Shown: positions 43,347 through 51,318 of the stretch, in pieces
Layout: every line of letters starts with the position of its first letter
How positions within the stretch are numbered: the first letter of the stretch is position 1
Assembly (NCBI RefSeq): GCF_001512305.1
Contig: NZ_LNUT01000005.1
Coordinates: 251,090-315,089, forward strand
Direction of reading: 5' to 3'
DNA: 64,000 nt
Source: Arthrobacter sp. EPSL27
GTDB lineage: Bacteria; Actinomycetota; Actinomycetes; Actinomycetales; Micrococcaceae
Notes under the pieces: generated by a model
What the model saw: only the letters and a program-made list of their open reading frames with translations
What the model was told of the DNA's origin: nothing
The model's database searches: none
Translations under genes and position numbers: made by a program

Positions 43347-44267
43347 GTGAGGACGCGGCGGCCCGGGACCGGCATGACTGGCTTTGCCAGCCTGCCCCCG
43401 GTCCCCGCGGGCGAACCTGCCCGGGATGAACTCGAAGTCCTCCGGGAGATCCACGGCATCCTCGCGGGGGAGCGTTTCGCTCTGCTGACGGGGGCCGGCC
43501 TCAGTACGGATTCCGGCATCCCGGACTACCGCGGGCCGGGTGCTGCGCCGCGGGCGCCCATGACGTATCAGGAGTTCATCGGCGCAGCGGACAACCGGCG
43601 GCGCTACTGGGCGCGCAACCACATCGGCTGGTCCCACCTGAAGCGGGCGGACCCCAATGACGGCCATGCCGCCGTCGTCCGCCTGGAGCGCCGCGGGCTG
43701 CTCACGGGCCTCATCACCCAGAACGTGGACCGACTCCACGAGGATGCCGGAAGTGTCAACGTCGTTGACCTGCATGGACGCTTTGACCAGGTGGTCTGCC
43801 TTGCCTGCCACCGCCATTTCAGCCGGGCCCTGCTTGCAGGGGTGCTGGAAGAGCTCAACCCGGGGTTCCTGGACAAGGCCCTGGCCGCCGGAGCGGTCGA
43901 AATGGCGCCGGACGCGGACGCCACGGTCGAGGACGCGGAACTGATCGAGAGTTTCGTCGTGGCGCACTGCCCGGCCTGTGGCGGCACGCTTAAACCCGAC
44001 TTCGTCTACTTCGGCGAGAATGTCCCCAAGGACCGGGTGGAGCGTTCCTACGCCATGGTGGACGAGGCCGCCGCACTCTTGGTGGCCGGGTCCTCGCTGA
44101 CCGTCATGAGCGGCCTGCGGTTTGCCCGGCATGCCGCGAAGCAGGGAAAGCCGGTGGTCATTATTAACCGTGGCCAGACCCGCGGGGACGACCTCGCCAT
44201 CGTCAAACTCAACGCCGGCGTCAGCGAATCGCTCACCTGGCTCGCTGCCGAGCTGCCGCCGCTGTGA
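43347..44267 (+). CDS. SIR2 family NAD-dependent protein deacylase
   Basis: 306 aa sirtuin. [19 protein letters not shown] is the NAD loop, [13 protein letters not shown] the second NAD motif, VVDLHGRFD has the catalytic histidine, and CLACHRHF with [11 protein letters not shown] gives the four zinc cysteines. Uses NAD+ to remove acyl groups from protein lysines. Start GTG 43347 has AGGAG at 8-nt spacing; ATG 43374 is a weaker alternative. It begins 4 bp after ahpE, so it belongs to that operon. Confidence 0.92.
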   Translation: MRTRRPGTGMTGFASLPPVPAGEPARDELEVLREIHGILAGERFALLTGAGLSTDSGIPDYRGPGAAPRAPMTYQEFIGAADNRRRYWARNHIGWSHLKRADPNDGHAAVVRLERRGLLTGLITQNVDRLHEDAGSVNVVDLHGRFDQVVCLACHRHFSRALLAGVLEELNPGFLDKALAAGAVEMAPDADATVEDAELIESFVVAHCPACGGTLKPDFVYFGENVPKDRVERSYAMVDEAAALLVAGSSLTVMSGLRFARHAAKQGKPVVIINRGQTRGDDLAIVKLNAGVSESLTWLAAELPPL

Positions 44268-44368
44268 AACGCTTCCGGGCGGCCCGCGGCCGATTGGCGC
44301 CGGGCCTTGTTCATCCGGTACAGTAACTGTTCGTTGGTTGAAGCGCGGAAGCGCAGAAACAGCGGTTT

Positions 44369-44444
44369 GGGTCTTTAGCTCAGCTGGTAGAGCGCCACGT
44401 TTACACCGTGGATGTCATCGGTTCGATCCCGGTAGGACCCACCA
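44369..44444 (+). tRNA. tRNA-Val(TAC)
   Basis: 76 nt including an encoded CCA. The acceptor stem GGGTCTT pairs with AGGACCC (one G-T), the D arm is GCTCAGCTGGTAGAGC, the anticodon stem CCACG/CGTGG encloses loop TTTACAC with anticodon TAC (44402-44404), and the T arm carries GGTTCGATCCC. All invariant positions look normal. Confidence 0.96.
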
Positions 44445-44449
44445 CGAGA

Positions 44450-44505
44450 AACCCCGTCAAGGCAGGCCGAAGGGCCGCACTGGCGGGGTTCTTTTGTGTG
44501 GTCTA
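44450..44505 (+). terminator. terminator of tRNA-Val
   Basis: AACCCCG (44450-44456) pairs with CGGGGTT (44494-44500) with an inner GGCC/GGCC stem, followed by CTTTTG. Confidence 0.78.
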
Positions 44506-44575
44506 AAAGTTTTGGGCCTCCTCCACCGATCCCGGATCAAGCGTTAATGTCGGTGGTCTCTGATGGACTGGTTCC

Positions 44576-44894
44576 ATGAAAGCCTCCCAGGATTTCATCA
44601 CCGTTGAGGACTCGGGCCGGAGCGACGTTCCGGCCGGGGACTCCGGGATGTGGGACTTCCGGGAGCCGGCGGATTTCACGGGCAAGGTCGAGGAGCTCTC
44701 GCGGTTTGTGGAGCACTTGCAGGTGGTGGGGGCTGGTGCCGTGGACCGGACCAGGAAGCAGGCAGGGACCGCAGCTGCGAAACTCAGCGTCGTGGACCAC
44801 CGGCTGGCGTGATGATTCGATTAACGCGACGACACCCGCTACGACGGCAGCCGTGGGTCCGGTGACCGGTACCGCGGCCGGGCTTTACCGGTGA
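44576..44894 (+). pseudogene. decayed DUF222/HNH endonuclease-family gene (5' remnant)
   Basis: From ATG 44576 the product reads FTGKVEELSRFVEHLQVVGA then GAVDRTRKQAG, which resembles the start of the large DUF222/HNH (13E12-type) family common in Arthrobacter. The frame stops at 44810. The related continuation (TTGWRDD, then GTAAG) is picked up in another frame to about 44894, after which nothing family-like remains; full-length members are 400-600 aa. Lies directly downstream of tRNA-Val. Confidence 0.6.
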
Positions 44895-45013
44895 GGAGTT
44901 GCCTGCAACCATAGGGTGGGCCCAGGCGCAAGCCATTCTGATTACCCGGAACAACAGCGCTGAATATCGGCGTTTTTAGTCGATGAGGCAGCGTAGAGTC
45001 CTGACAAAGAACG

Positions 45014-45622
45014 GTGACACGGTCGATGACCGATGGGGGTCCGGATCAGATGAAGATGACTTTGAGCCGGACGCTGGCCCGACCGGCCTTCTGGGCAGGC
45101 ATTGTGCTCCAGCTCGTATTGACGGCCCAGATTTGGGTGGCCCTTCAAGTCGCCTGGAATCCTGGAACGTCATTCCAGGATCACCTGTGGCCATGGGGGG
45201 CGGTCTTTGCCGTGGGGACTACGGTATCCACTTTCCTTTCCCCGCTCCTCATGAAAGCTGTACTCAAGGACGACCACAGCCTCAGCGAGGAGCAGACCGC
45301 TGTATTGGACGTTGCGTTGCGCACCGGTGTGCTTCCCCTCGCCAGCCTCTTTGCTGACTGGGGTCCTGCGCTTAGCAGGAGGCGGCGGGATATGGTGTCC
45401 GGCCGCTGGCTGGGACCGATTTTGGCGGCTGGTCTTATCGCCCTGAACATCTATGATTCACTCGTCAACCCGGCGGGTGCCTGGTTTTACTGGGTCAGTG
45501 CGCTTTTCTATGCAGCCTTGGCGGTAACAGGTGAGGTCACCGTACGGCGGAGAATTCGACGGGTGCGGTCACTACAACATCAGCTGGAGGAGTTCGGCCG
45601 CAGAGTTCCTCTTGTCGGCTAG
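45014..45622 (+). CDS. hypothetical membrane protein
   Basis: 202 aa with four predicted helices (~27-47, ~62-84, ~128-148, ~155-175) and a basic, helical C-terminus (RRRIRRVRSLQHQLEEFGRR). No family recognised. The start is uncertain: GTG 45014, ATG 45026 and ATG 45050 are in frame; a TAGAGT box at 44992-44997 lies upstream of all of them. G+C and codon bias are lower than in neighbouring core genes, compatible with accessory origin. Confidence 0.65.
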   Translation: MTRSMTDGGPDQMKMTLSRTLARPAFWAGIVLQLVLTAQIWVALQVAWNPGTSFQDHLWPWGAVFAVGTTVSTFLSPLLMKAVLKDDHSLSEEQTAVLDVALRTGVLPLASLFADWGPALSRRRRDMVSGRWLGPILAAGLIALNIYDSLVNPAGAWFYWVSALFYAALAVTGEVTVRRRIRRVRSLQHQLEEFGRRVPLVG

Positions 45623-45812
45623 ACCCCCACCAAAAACCCCGCCGCAACCACTACTTCCACCCCCAACACCTCCACACCGCAGCCTGATACCAGCCGCTGG
45701 AGTCTCAGCTGACTGTCGAGGGCGGTCGTCCACTGCATGGACGCTGAGGAAGACGCCACGGGGCGGTGCCAGGCCGCGAAGATTGTCGGAGCCTCGACAT
45801 ACTGTCGCTGGC

Positions 45813-46103
45813 ATGGAACACGTCATAGTGAAATCGGGCCCGGATGGCAGGCCCCAAGCGGTGGTGCGCGGCGGCCGCGAATGGACGGTGAGTGCTGAAC
45901 CGGTCCGCTGGTTTGAGCGAGTGAGTTGGTGGGAGGCGGAGCGGCGGATGCCCAAGGGGCTGAGCCGCGTCGACGTCGAGGTCTGGCAGGTGCAGGCGAG
46001 GCTGGGCCGCAACTCGGGTTCGCATCTCACCACCATGGAAATCATCCGTGACGGACTCGGTGGCGGCTGGCGGCTGAGGGAGGCCATGGCGGACGCCGCG
46101 TAG
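45813..46103 (+). CDS. small hypothetical protein (possibly DUF6504-like)
   Basis: 96 aa, soluble. The pattern QAVVRGGREWTVSAEPVRWF-ERVSWWEAER resembles the DUF6504 type associated with DNA-damage polymerases in other actinobacteria, but I am not certain of this. ATG 45813 has TACTGT (45800-45805) 7 nt upstream and no Shine-Dalgarno, so leaderless. The 190 bp before it hold no other gene. Followed by a perfect hairpin. Confidence 0.6.
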   Translation: MEHVIVKSGPDGRPQAVVRGGREWTVSAEPVRWFERVSWWEAERRMPKGLSRVDVEVWQVQARLGRNSGSHLTTMEIIRDGLGGGWRLREAMADAA

Positions 46104-46167
46104 AGGGGCAGGCGGTTCGACCGAAACCTGACCCGCTCAGCGGCCCGAAAATGCCGGGGCATTGGAA

Positions 46168-46212
46168 AAGCCTTCCACCGCGACTATTGGGGGATGCCGC
46201 GGTGGAAGGCTT
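46168..46212. terminator. perfect 15-bp hairpin
   Basis: AAGCCTTCCACCGCG (46168-46182) and CGCGGTGGAAGGCTT (46198-46212), loop 15 nt. A T-run follows only in the leftward direction (CTTTTCC), but it is well placed to end the gene at 45813. A further hairpin GCCAGCC/GGCTGGC is at 46323-46347. The rest of this 269-bp gap shows nothing. Confidence 0.72.
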
Positions 46213-46372
46213 GAATATGAATATACCGTGAAGATTGGGAAATGAGAAACGGGACGAGGGCGTTTCTGGGCTGCAAAAATGCCTATTCGATGGCGTAATC
46301 GTCAGCCTCTTTGCGACGTAATGCCAGCCCTTCTGTGCAAGGCTGGCTGACTTCCCGACCTAGGATGTGTGG

Positions 46373-47203
46373 ATGACCGCCACACCTCCCCGCCGGATTG
46401 CCCGGGTCCGCCCCTTGGACGCCACGTCGGAGGGTGAGTACCACTTCGTCGCCAACGACGCCCCGGACTTCGGAAGCGCGGCCGGTCTGGTGTGGACCGT
46501 AATCGGTTCGCCGCTTCCGGGTTCGCCGGCCAACGCCGGCGGCGCACCCCGCCTTGGCTGGGAGCCGGGCGTCACGGTTGGACAAGGCACCTTCACTTTC
46601 CTGGCGCCCAGTACACCGGCCAACGTCCTGGGGATGGCCCACAACACGGGTCAGGCAGGCCGCGACCTCCCGCCCCAGGCCTTCCACAAGGCAGCAACCA
46701 GCGTGGTGGGTCCGGGCGACGCCATAGAACTTGGACCGGCGGTCGGGCATGTTGAGCCGGAAGCGGAACTGACAGTTGTCATTGGGAGGAAGGTTCGGGG
46801 TCTCACTCTCGAAAACGCGCACACCGCGATCCTCGGTTACACCATCGGAAATGACGTCTCTGCCCGGGATCTGCAGAAAACCGACCAGCTCTGGATCAGC
46901 GCCAAAAGCCAGGACACCTTCACGCCGGCGGGTCCATGGATCGTCACCGGGCTCGATGCCGGCGGCCTGGCCATCGGCATCACACACAACGGCGTGGACC
47001 TAAAGCCGGCCAGCACGGCCGATCTTGGCTGGGGCGTGGACGAAATCCTGGTCTACCTGACGTCGTTTATGACCCTTCACCCCGGCGACCTGGTGCTCAC
47101 CGGCTTCCCGGCCGAGTGCGCCCGCATCGTTCCGGGAGACACCGTCACCTGCAGGATTGGAGGCGTCGGGGAGCTCACGAATCCGGTTGTCGCTGGGGTC
47201 TAG
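46373..47203 (+). CDS. fumarylacetoacetate hydrolase family protein
   Basis: 276 aa. The FAH C-terminal-like domain runs from about residue 90: GMAHNT, VEPEAELTVVIGRKVRG (metal-binding Glu pair), ILGYTIGNDVSARDLQ (Asp) and SAKSQDTFTPAGPWIVT. Family members cleave C-C bonds of beta-diketones or hydrate/isomerise aromatic ring-fission products. ATG 46373 has TAGGAT (46361-46366) exactly 6 nt upstream: leaderless. The downstream IclR regulator and MHS transporter suggest a small aromatic or organic-acid catabolic locus. Confidence 0.9.
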   Translation: MTATPPRRIARVRPLDATSEGEYHFVANDAPDFGSAAGLVWTVIGSPLPGSPANAGGAPRLGWEPGVTVGQGTFTFLAPSTPANVLGMAHNTGQAGRDLPPQAFHKAATSVVGPGDAIELGPAVGHVEPEAELTVVIGRKVRGLTLENAHTAILGYTIGNDVSARDLQKTDQLWISAKSQDTFTPAGPWIVTGLDAGGLAIGITHNGVDLKPASTADLGWGVDEILVYLTSFMTLHPGDLVLTGFPAECARIVPGDTVTCRIGGVGELTNPVVAGV

Positions 47204-47317
47204 CACCTGCCCGGTTCGGCTCCCGCCGAAGGCCGGCTCCCGGGCCGGTGTCGCCGTGCTCAGGGAACCACCCGGGCAAGCCGCCGTCGGGTGTGGGAGC
47301 TCACCTGCGCCAGACAT

Positions 47318-47355
47318 TATGATGGTTACTGTTCAGCTGAATGGACAACACTGCT
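47318..47355 (+). promoter_or_regulatory. promoter and possible IclR autoregulatory site
   Basis: A TATGAT -10 box (47318-47323) is followed by TGTTCAGCTGAATGGACAAC (47330-47349), which contains dyad symmetry and a TGTTCA half-site that recurs in the large palindrome upstream of the MHS transporter gene. Start of IclR is at 47394 after GAAGGAG. Confidence 0.45.
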
Positions 47356-47393
47356 GGCGCCTGCGACCCACACGCGATATCCGAAGGAGAATC

Positions 47394-48191
47394 ATGGCCG
47401 ATTCCCGAGTTTCCCGAACCTCCGATGGGCTGGGGAGCGCATCGCCCGCGCCGGCCGTCACCCGTGCGGCTGCCGTGCTGGAGGCACTGGCTGCGTCCGC
47501 GACCGGGCGCCTGACGCTCAGCGATCTCGCACGCGAGCTGGGCATCCCCAAATCGTCGACGTCGAATCTCCTCCTTGCGCTTGAGGAAGCCCGGCTGATC
47601 AACCGCCAAGGTGCGGAGTTCACACTGGGACGCAAATTGGTAGAGCTCGGCGCGGCCTATCTCAGCCGCCTCGATGAGGTCCAGGAGTTCTACCGGTTCT
47701 GCGAGCAGGCGCCAACGCTGTCCGGCGAAACCGTCCGCATCGCCATGCTGGACGGAACAAACGTCATTTACCTTGCCCGCTATGAGGGCCACCCCGCTGT
47801 GCGCCTTACATCAAACATCGGCGACAAGATGCCGGTGTCCCTCTGCGCCGTGGGCAAGGCCCTGATCGCGCGACTGCACGACCACGACATCGCGGAGATG
47901 TTCCCCGACGACGCCGAGCTGCCCGTCCTGACGCCGAAGTCGCTGCGGACCGGCGCCGAACTCAAGGCGCAGCTTGAGGTCATCCGGGAACAGGGTTACG
48001 CCTTCGAGGACGAGGAATCAACAACGGGCGTCGTCTGCCTTGCCGTGTCTGTGCCCACGCGGGGTGCCCACGGGCCGAGCCTGGGTCTGTCCGTCACCGC
48101 CCTGAAAGCCACCTATTCAGAAGAGCAGGGCGCGCAGATGGTCAAAGAACTCAAGGAGCTGGCCCGGTCCCTGGGCAATCCCATGGGCTAA
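47394..48191 (+). CDS. IclR family transcriptional regulator
   Basis: 265 aa. A winged helix (~25-85) with LTLSDLARELGIPKSSTSNL precedes the IclR effector domain (~95-260) with VRIAMLDGTNVIYLARYEG, PVSLCAVGKALIA and GYAFEDEESTTGVVCLAVSV. Binds a small organic acid in related proteins. Sits between the FAH-family gene and the MHS transporter gene, both likely targets. Strong Shine-Dalgarno GAAGGAG before ATG 47394. Confidence 0.92.
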   Translation: MADSRVSRTSDGLGSASPAPAVTRAAAVLEALAASATGRLTLSDLARELGIPKSSTSNLLLALEEARLINRQGAEFTLGRKLVELGAAYLSRLDEVQEFYRFCEQAPTLSGETVRIAMLDGTNVIYLARYEGHPAVRLTSNIGDKMPVSLCAVGKALIARLHDHDIAEMFPDDAELPVLTPKSLRTGAELKAQLEVIREQGYAFEDEESTTGVVCLAVSVPTRGAHGPSLGLSVTALKATYSEEQGAQMVKELKELARSLGNPMG

Positions 48192-48254
48192 AGAGGACAC
48201 ATTCGCCCGGCCGGCGTCGGGATCAAAAATAAATCAGATGACACATTGGCGCGT

Positions 48255-48291
48255 TGATCACTATGTTGTACTCTGTTCAACATGGTGATCA
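48255..48291. promoter_or_regulatory. 37-bp palindromic operator upstream of the MHS transporter gene
   Basis: TGATCACTATGTTG (48255-48268) mirrors CAACATGGTGATCA (48278-48291) with a single mismatch, centred on TACTCTGTT. The length and the ATGTTG...CAACAT arms suit an IclR dimer-of-dimers site. It is 67 bp before the GTG of the transporter gene. Confidence 0.6.
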
Positions 48292-48357
48292 TCCCTCCGG
48301 GGTTGTTCACACCCCACCAGGCCAACGGGGGTCTGGAGTGTCCTTGAGGGAGTGCTT

Positions 48358-49707
48358 GTGTCTACCAGTACCACTACACAGCTTGCTGAAGCTGACGGCG
48401 CCGTCGTCGAACCGGACCAGCTGCGGAGGGCAACTCTTGCCAGCTCCGTCGGTTCGGCACTGGAGTACTACGACTTTTACATTTATGGCCTGGCATCGGC
48501 CCTGATCTTCGGCCCGCTGTTCTTCAAGCCGCTCGGCGACGACGGCGCACTGATCGCCTCCTTCGCCACCTACGGCGTCGGATTCGCGGCCCGTCCCTTT
48601 GGCGGGATGCTCTTCGGCTACGTCGGTGACAAGTTCGGCCGCAAGATGGTCCTCATCCTGACCATCGGCCTGATGGGTACGGCCAGTTTCGCCATAGGCC
48701 TGCTGCCCACCTTTGAACAGGCGGGAATGGTGGGAGCCGTCCTTCTGGTCACCCTGCGCATCATTCAGGGCCTGGGGGCAGGCGCAGAGCAGGCCGGCGC
48801 CACCACGCTGATTTCCGAAGTTGCGCCGCGCCGCCGTCGCGGATTCTTCGCAGCACTTCCCTTCGTCGGCATCCAGCTGGGCACACTGCTCGGTGCCGGT
48901 ACCTTTGCGCTCATTGCCATGGCGGACAAGGCCACGCTCGAAGGCTGGCTCTGGCGGGTGCCGTTCCTGGCCAGCGTGCTCCTGATCGCGGTGGCCATTT
49001 TCATCCGGCTGCGGCTGAAGGAAACCCCTGTTTTCCAGGAACTCGAGAAGCACAAGAACGTCGCCAAGAACCCCATTGGCCAGCTCTGGAAGCACTCCAA
49101 GAAGAACACTCTGATCGGCATCGGCCTGCGCATGGGTGAGAACGGCAACTCTTCCATCTACTCGGCCCTCCTCATCGCCTTCCTGGCAGCCAAGGATGGG
49201 GTGTTCCCGGGGGACAAGTTCATTGGTCCGGTGGGCCTGCTGATTGCAGCCGGTTTTGCCGCCGTCATGGTCGTGACCTTCGGTGCGCTGTCTGACCGGT
49301 TCGGCCGGGTCCCGGTCTACCGCTACGGAGCGCTGTTCCAGGCTCTCATCGCTTTGCCGGCGTTCTACCTCGTGACACTGGGCAACGTCACCCTGGTGTG
49401 GGTCGTGATGGTTGTGGGCATCGCCCTTGGTGTTCAGTCCATGCTCGGCCCGCAGTGCCCGCTCCTGCCCGAACTCTTTGGGTCGCGGTACCGCTTCACC
49501 GGCGTGGCCATGAGCCGCGAGATCTCTGCCGTGATGGCCGGCGGGCTCGTTCCGCTGGTGGGTGCGGCGCTCCTGGCGGTGACCGACCACTCCTGGCTGG
49601 TGCTTGCCATCTACTCGCTGGTGCTCGCGCTGATCTCCTTCGTCACGACGTTCTTCACGCCCGAGACGGTGGGACGCGACCTCCTCCTCACCGAGGACGC
49701 CAGCTAG
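48358..49707 (+). CDS. MHS-family MFS transporter (metabolite:H+ symporter)
   Basis: 449 aa, 12 membrane helices. SSVGSALEYYDFYIYGLASA is the diagnostic first helix of the metabolite:H+ symporter group, GYVGDKFGRKMVLILT the loop 2-3 motif and APRRRRGFFAALPFVG the next conserved loop. Members import organic or aromatic acids such as shikimate, proline or benzoate analogues; the substrate here is unknown. GTG 48358 is preferred to the in-frame GTG 48352 because GAGGGAG (48346-48352) then has proper spacing. Confidence 0.9.
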   Translation: MSTSTTTQLAEADGAVVEPDQLRRATLASSVGSALEYYDFYIYGLASALIFGPLFFKPLGDDGALIASFATYGVGFAARPFGGMLFGYVGDKFGRKMVLILTIGLMGTASFAIGLLPTFEQAGMVGAVLLVTLRIIQGLGAGAEQAGATTLISEVAPRRRRGFFAALPFVGIQLGTLLGAGTFALIAMADKATLEGWLWRVPFLASVLLIAVAIFIRLRLKETPVFQELEKHKNVAKNPIGQLWKHSKKNTLIGIGLRMGENGNSSIYSALLIAFLAAKDGVFPGDKFIGPVGLLIAAGFAAVMVVTFGALSDRFGRVPVYRYGALFQALIALPAFYLVTLGNVTLVWVVMVVGIALGVQSMLGPQCPLLPELFGSRYRFTGVAMSREISAVMAGGLVPLVGAALLAVTDHSWLVLAIYSLVLALISFVTTFFTPETVGRDLLLTEDAS

Positions 49708-49739
49708 CCGCCTGGCACGTCAGTCCGCGGACCGCGGGC

Positions 49740-49781
49740 AAGGCCGTGGCCCCTTCCGACCTGGAGGGGGCCACGGCCTTT
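49740..49781 (+). terminator. intrinsic terminator of the MHS transporter gene
   Basis: AAGGCCGTGGCCCC (49740-49753) and GGGGCCACGGCCTT (49767-49780) with a 13-nt loop and a following T, 33 bp after the stop codon. Confidence 0.85.
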
Positions 49782-49899
49782 GTCGTACCGAGGCGTTTCG
49801 GGATGTGCCGGGGTGTCGTGATGAGCGGGTGCGGGTCTGGGTGCGAGGTGCGGGGCGGGAGCAGCAGCGCATGGCGGTGGTCGCGGGCTGTGATGGGGT

Positions 49900-50057
49900 G
49901 TGGCGACGCGCAAAGTGCCTGGTGACGCGGCAAGGTCCGTGCGACGCGGGAGTACCGGCGCGCTGGGCACGAATCGCGTCGCCGGGCATGAAGCGGGTCG
50001 CCGCGCCTCACGAGCAGCGCTGGGCATGAGGCGCGTCGCCCGGCACGTAGGGGGTCG
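49900..50057. repeat. 19-bp periodic repeat array with a central inversion
   Basis: Three left units run 49900-49956: GGCGACGCGCAAAGTGCCT, GGTGACGCGGCAAGGTCCG, TGCGACGCGGGAGTACCGG. After 6 bp, right units in the opposite sense begin at 49963, 49982, (degenerate 50001), 50020 and 50039, e.g. GGGCATGAAGCGGGTCGCC. All units are 19 bp and head-to-tail. The array lies in a 474-bp gap between two terminators with no credible gene. Confidence 0.75.
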
Positions 50058-50100
50058 TTGGTAGCGCGGCGCGGGGCTACTCCTCCCGCGGCCCACCTAC

Positions 50101-50136
50101 GAAAAAATCGGCCCCTCCGAAGCCGGAGGGGCCGAT
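50101..50136 (-). terminator. intrinsic terminator of the 2-hydroxyacid dehydrogenase gene
   Basis: On the minus strand ATCGGCCCCTCCG (50136-50124) pairs with CGGAGGGGCCGAT (50119-50107) through a GCTT loop, followed by TTTTTTC. A textbook rho-independent terminator. Confidence 0.92.
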
Positions 50137-50181
50137 CCATTGTCCGCAGCGCCTGGGCCGCGGGCCCGGGGTGAGGCGGGC

Positions 50182-51234
50182 CTAGTAGAAGTGGACCGTG
50201 TCCACGAGGTGGGGGAGTTCGCCGCCGTCGAGGAACGTGCGCAGGTTGCTGCAGAAGCGCTCCGCGATCAGGCGGTTCTCCGCCGCGCTGAGGGCCGAGG
50301 TGTGCGGCGACACCATGACCTTCGGGTGGCTCCACAGCGGGCTGTCCGCCGGCAGCGGTTCCACGGCGAAAACGTCGAGGCAGGCATAGGACACCTGGCC
50401 GTTCCCGAGTGCCTCCAGCAGCGCTTCCTCGTCCACCACGGTGCCGCGGCCCACGTTGACGAACACCGTTCCCGGCTTCATGGCCGAGAACACGTCGCGG
50501 TTGAAGAGCTTTTCGGTGGACGGCGTGCCCGGAAGGGTATTCACTACCGCGTCCGCCGTGGCGAGCAGGCCCGGAAGGCCGTGGTTGTCCGTGACCTCCT
50601 GGATCCCGTCGAGGGGTTCCACCGTCCGCTTGGTTCCGCTGACGGTCATGCCGAGGGCGCGGGCGATCCGTGCCGTCTCGACGCCGATCTCGCCCAGTCC
50701 GGTGACTACGAGGTGGGAGCCGTTGACCAGGCGCGTGGGGGTGCGGATTTCGGGCCAGTTCCGGGCCGCCTGGTCCTGGGCCAGTTCGGCGCTGCGCTTG
50801 AAGCCGTTCAGGATCCCGAGGGCCGCGAATTCGGCGAGGGGCAGGGCGTGGACGCCGGCCGAGGTGGTTACCTTGAACTTCTGCAGCGCCTGAGCGTCCA
50901 GCCCGGATGCCTTCACGGCACCGCCGGCTCCGGCGGCCATGGCGTGGATCCACTCCAGGTGTGCGCTGCTGCCGGCGATCTTGGCGAGGCCCGCGGGGCT
51001 CTCGTTCGGGAAGCCGTACAGCACCTGGGCCTTGTTGAGCATGTCCCAGTACCGCTGCTCCTGTTCCGGCGTCCGGCGGAACGCGGGGTCACCGGCGTGG
51101 TCGGCGGGGTAGCGCTCCGGCGGCAAAAGGTCCGGTTCGTAGAGGACGGTAACGGAGGGATCTACGGCGCGAATACGCTCCACAAGCTCTGCTTCGAGCG
51201 GGACGGCGATCGCGACGGTGGTTTGAGTCGTCAT
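50182..51234 (-). CDS. D-2-hydroxyacid dehydrogenase
   Basis: 350 aa. LVVTGLGEIGVETARIARAL is the NAD(P)-binding Rossmann motif, VVNTLPGTPSTEKLF, FVNVGRGTVVDEEAL (catalytic Arg neighbourhood) and CLDVFAVEPLPADSPLW (Glu) and SPHTSAL (His) form the active site. Reduces or oxidises a 2-keto/2-hydroxy acid; specificity unknown. ATG 51234 is selected because TATGAT (51247-51242 on the minus strand) ends 7 nt upstream, which excludes the in-frame ATGs at 51246 and 51243. Divergent from the idonate-like operon. Confidence 0.9.
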   Translation of the reverse strand: MTTQTTVAIAVPLEAELVERIRAVDPSVTVLYEPDLLPPERYPADHAGDPAFRRTPEQEQRYWDMLNKAQVLYGFPNESPAGLAKIAGSSAHLEWIHAMAAGAGGAVKASGLDAQALQKFKVTTSAGVHALPLAEFAALGILNGFKRSAELAQDQAARNWPEIRTPTRLVNGSHLVVTGLGEIGVETARIARALGMTVSGTKRTVEPLDGIQEVTDNHGLPGLLATADAVVNTLPGTPSTEKLFNRDVFSAMKPGTVFVNVGRGTVVDEEALLEALGNGQVSYACLDVFAVEPLPADSPLWSHPKVMVSPHTSALSAAENRLIAERFCSNLRTFLDGGELPHLVDTVHFY

Positions 51235-51318
51235 AGTGTTCATCATACTGAATGGGGGCTAGGATATTGAACGGATTGCTGAAATTCACTGGCACAAACC
51301 ACAACGGAGTGAGGCGGA

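Noticed and set aside
44420-44540. Attachment-site duplication of the tRNA-Val 3' end
   Set aside because: Only a 9-bp match (CGATCCCGG) recurs at about 44527; no integrase gene nearby.
49704-50096. Minus-strand open frames in the gap after the MHS transporter gene
   Set aside because: Products are Pro/Arg/Thr repeats reflecting the 19-bp array; no ribosome site or conserved domain.
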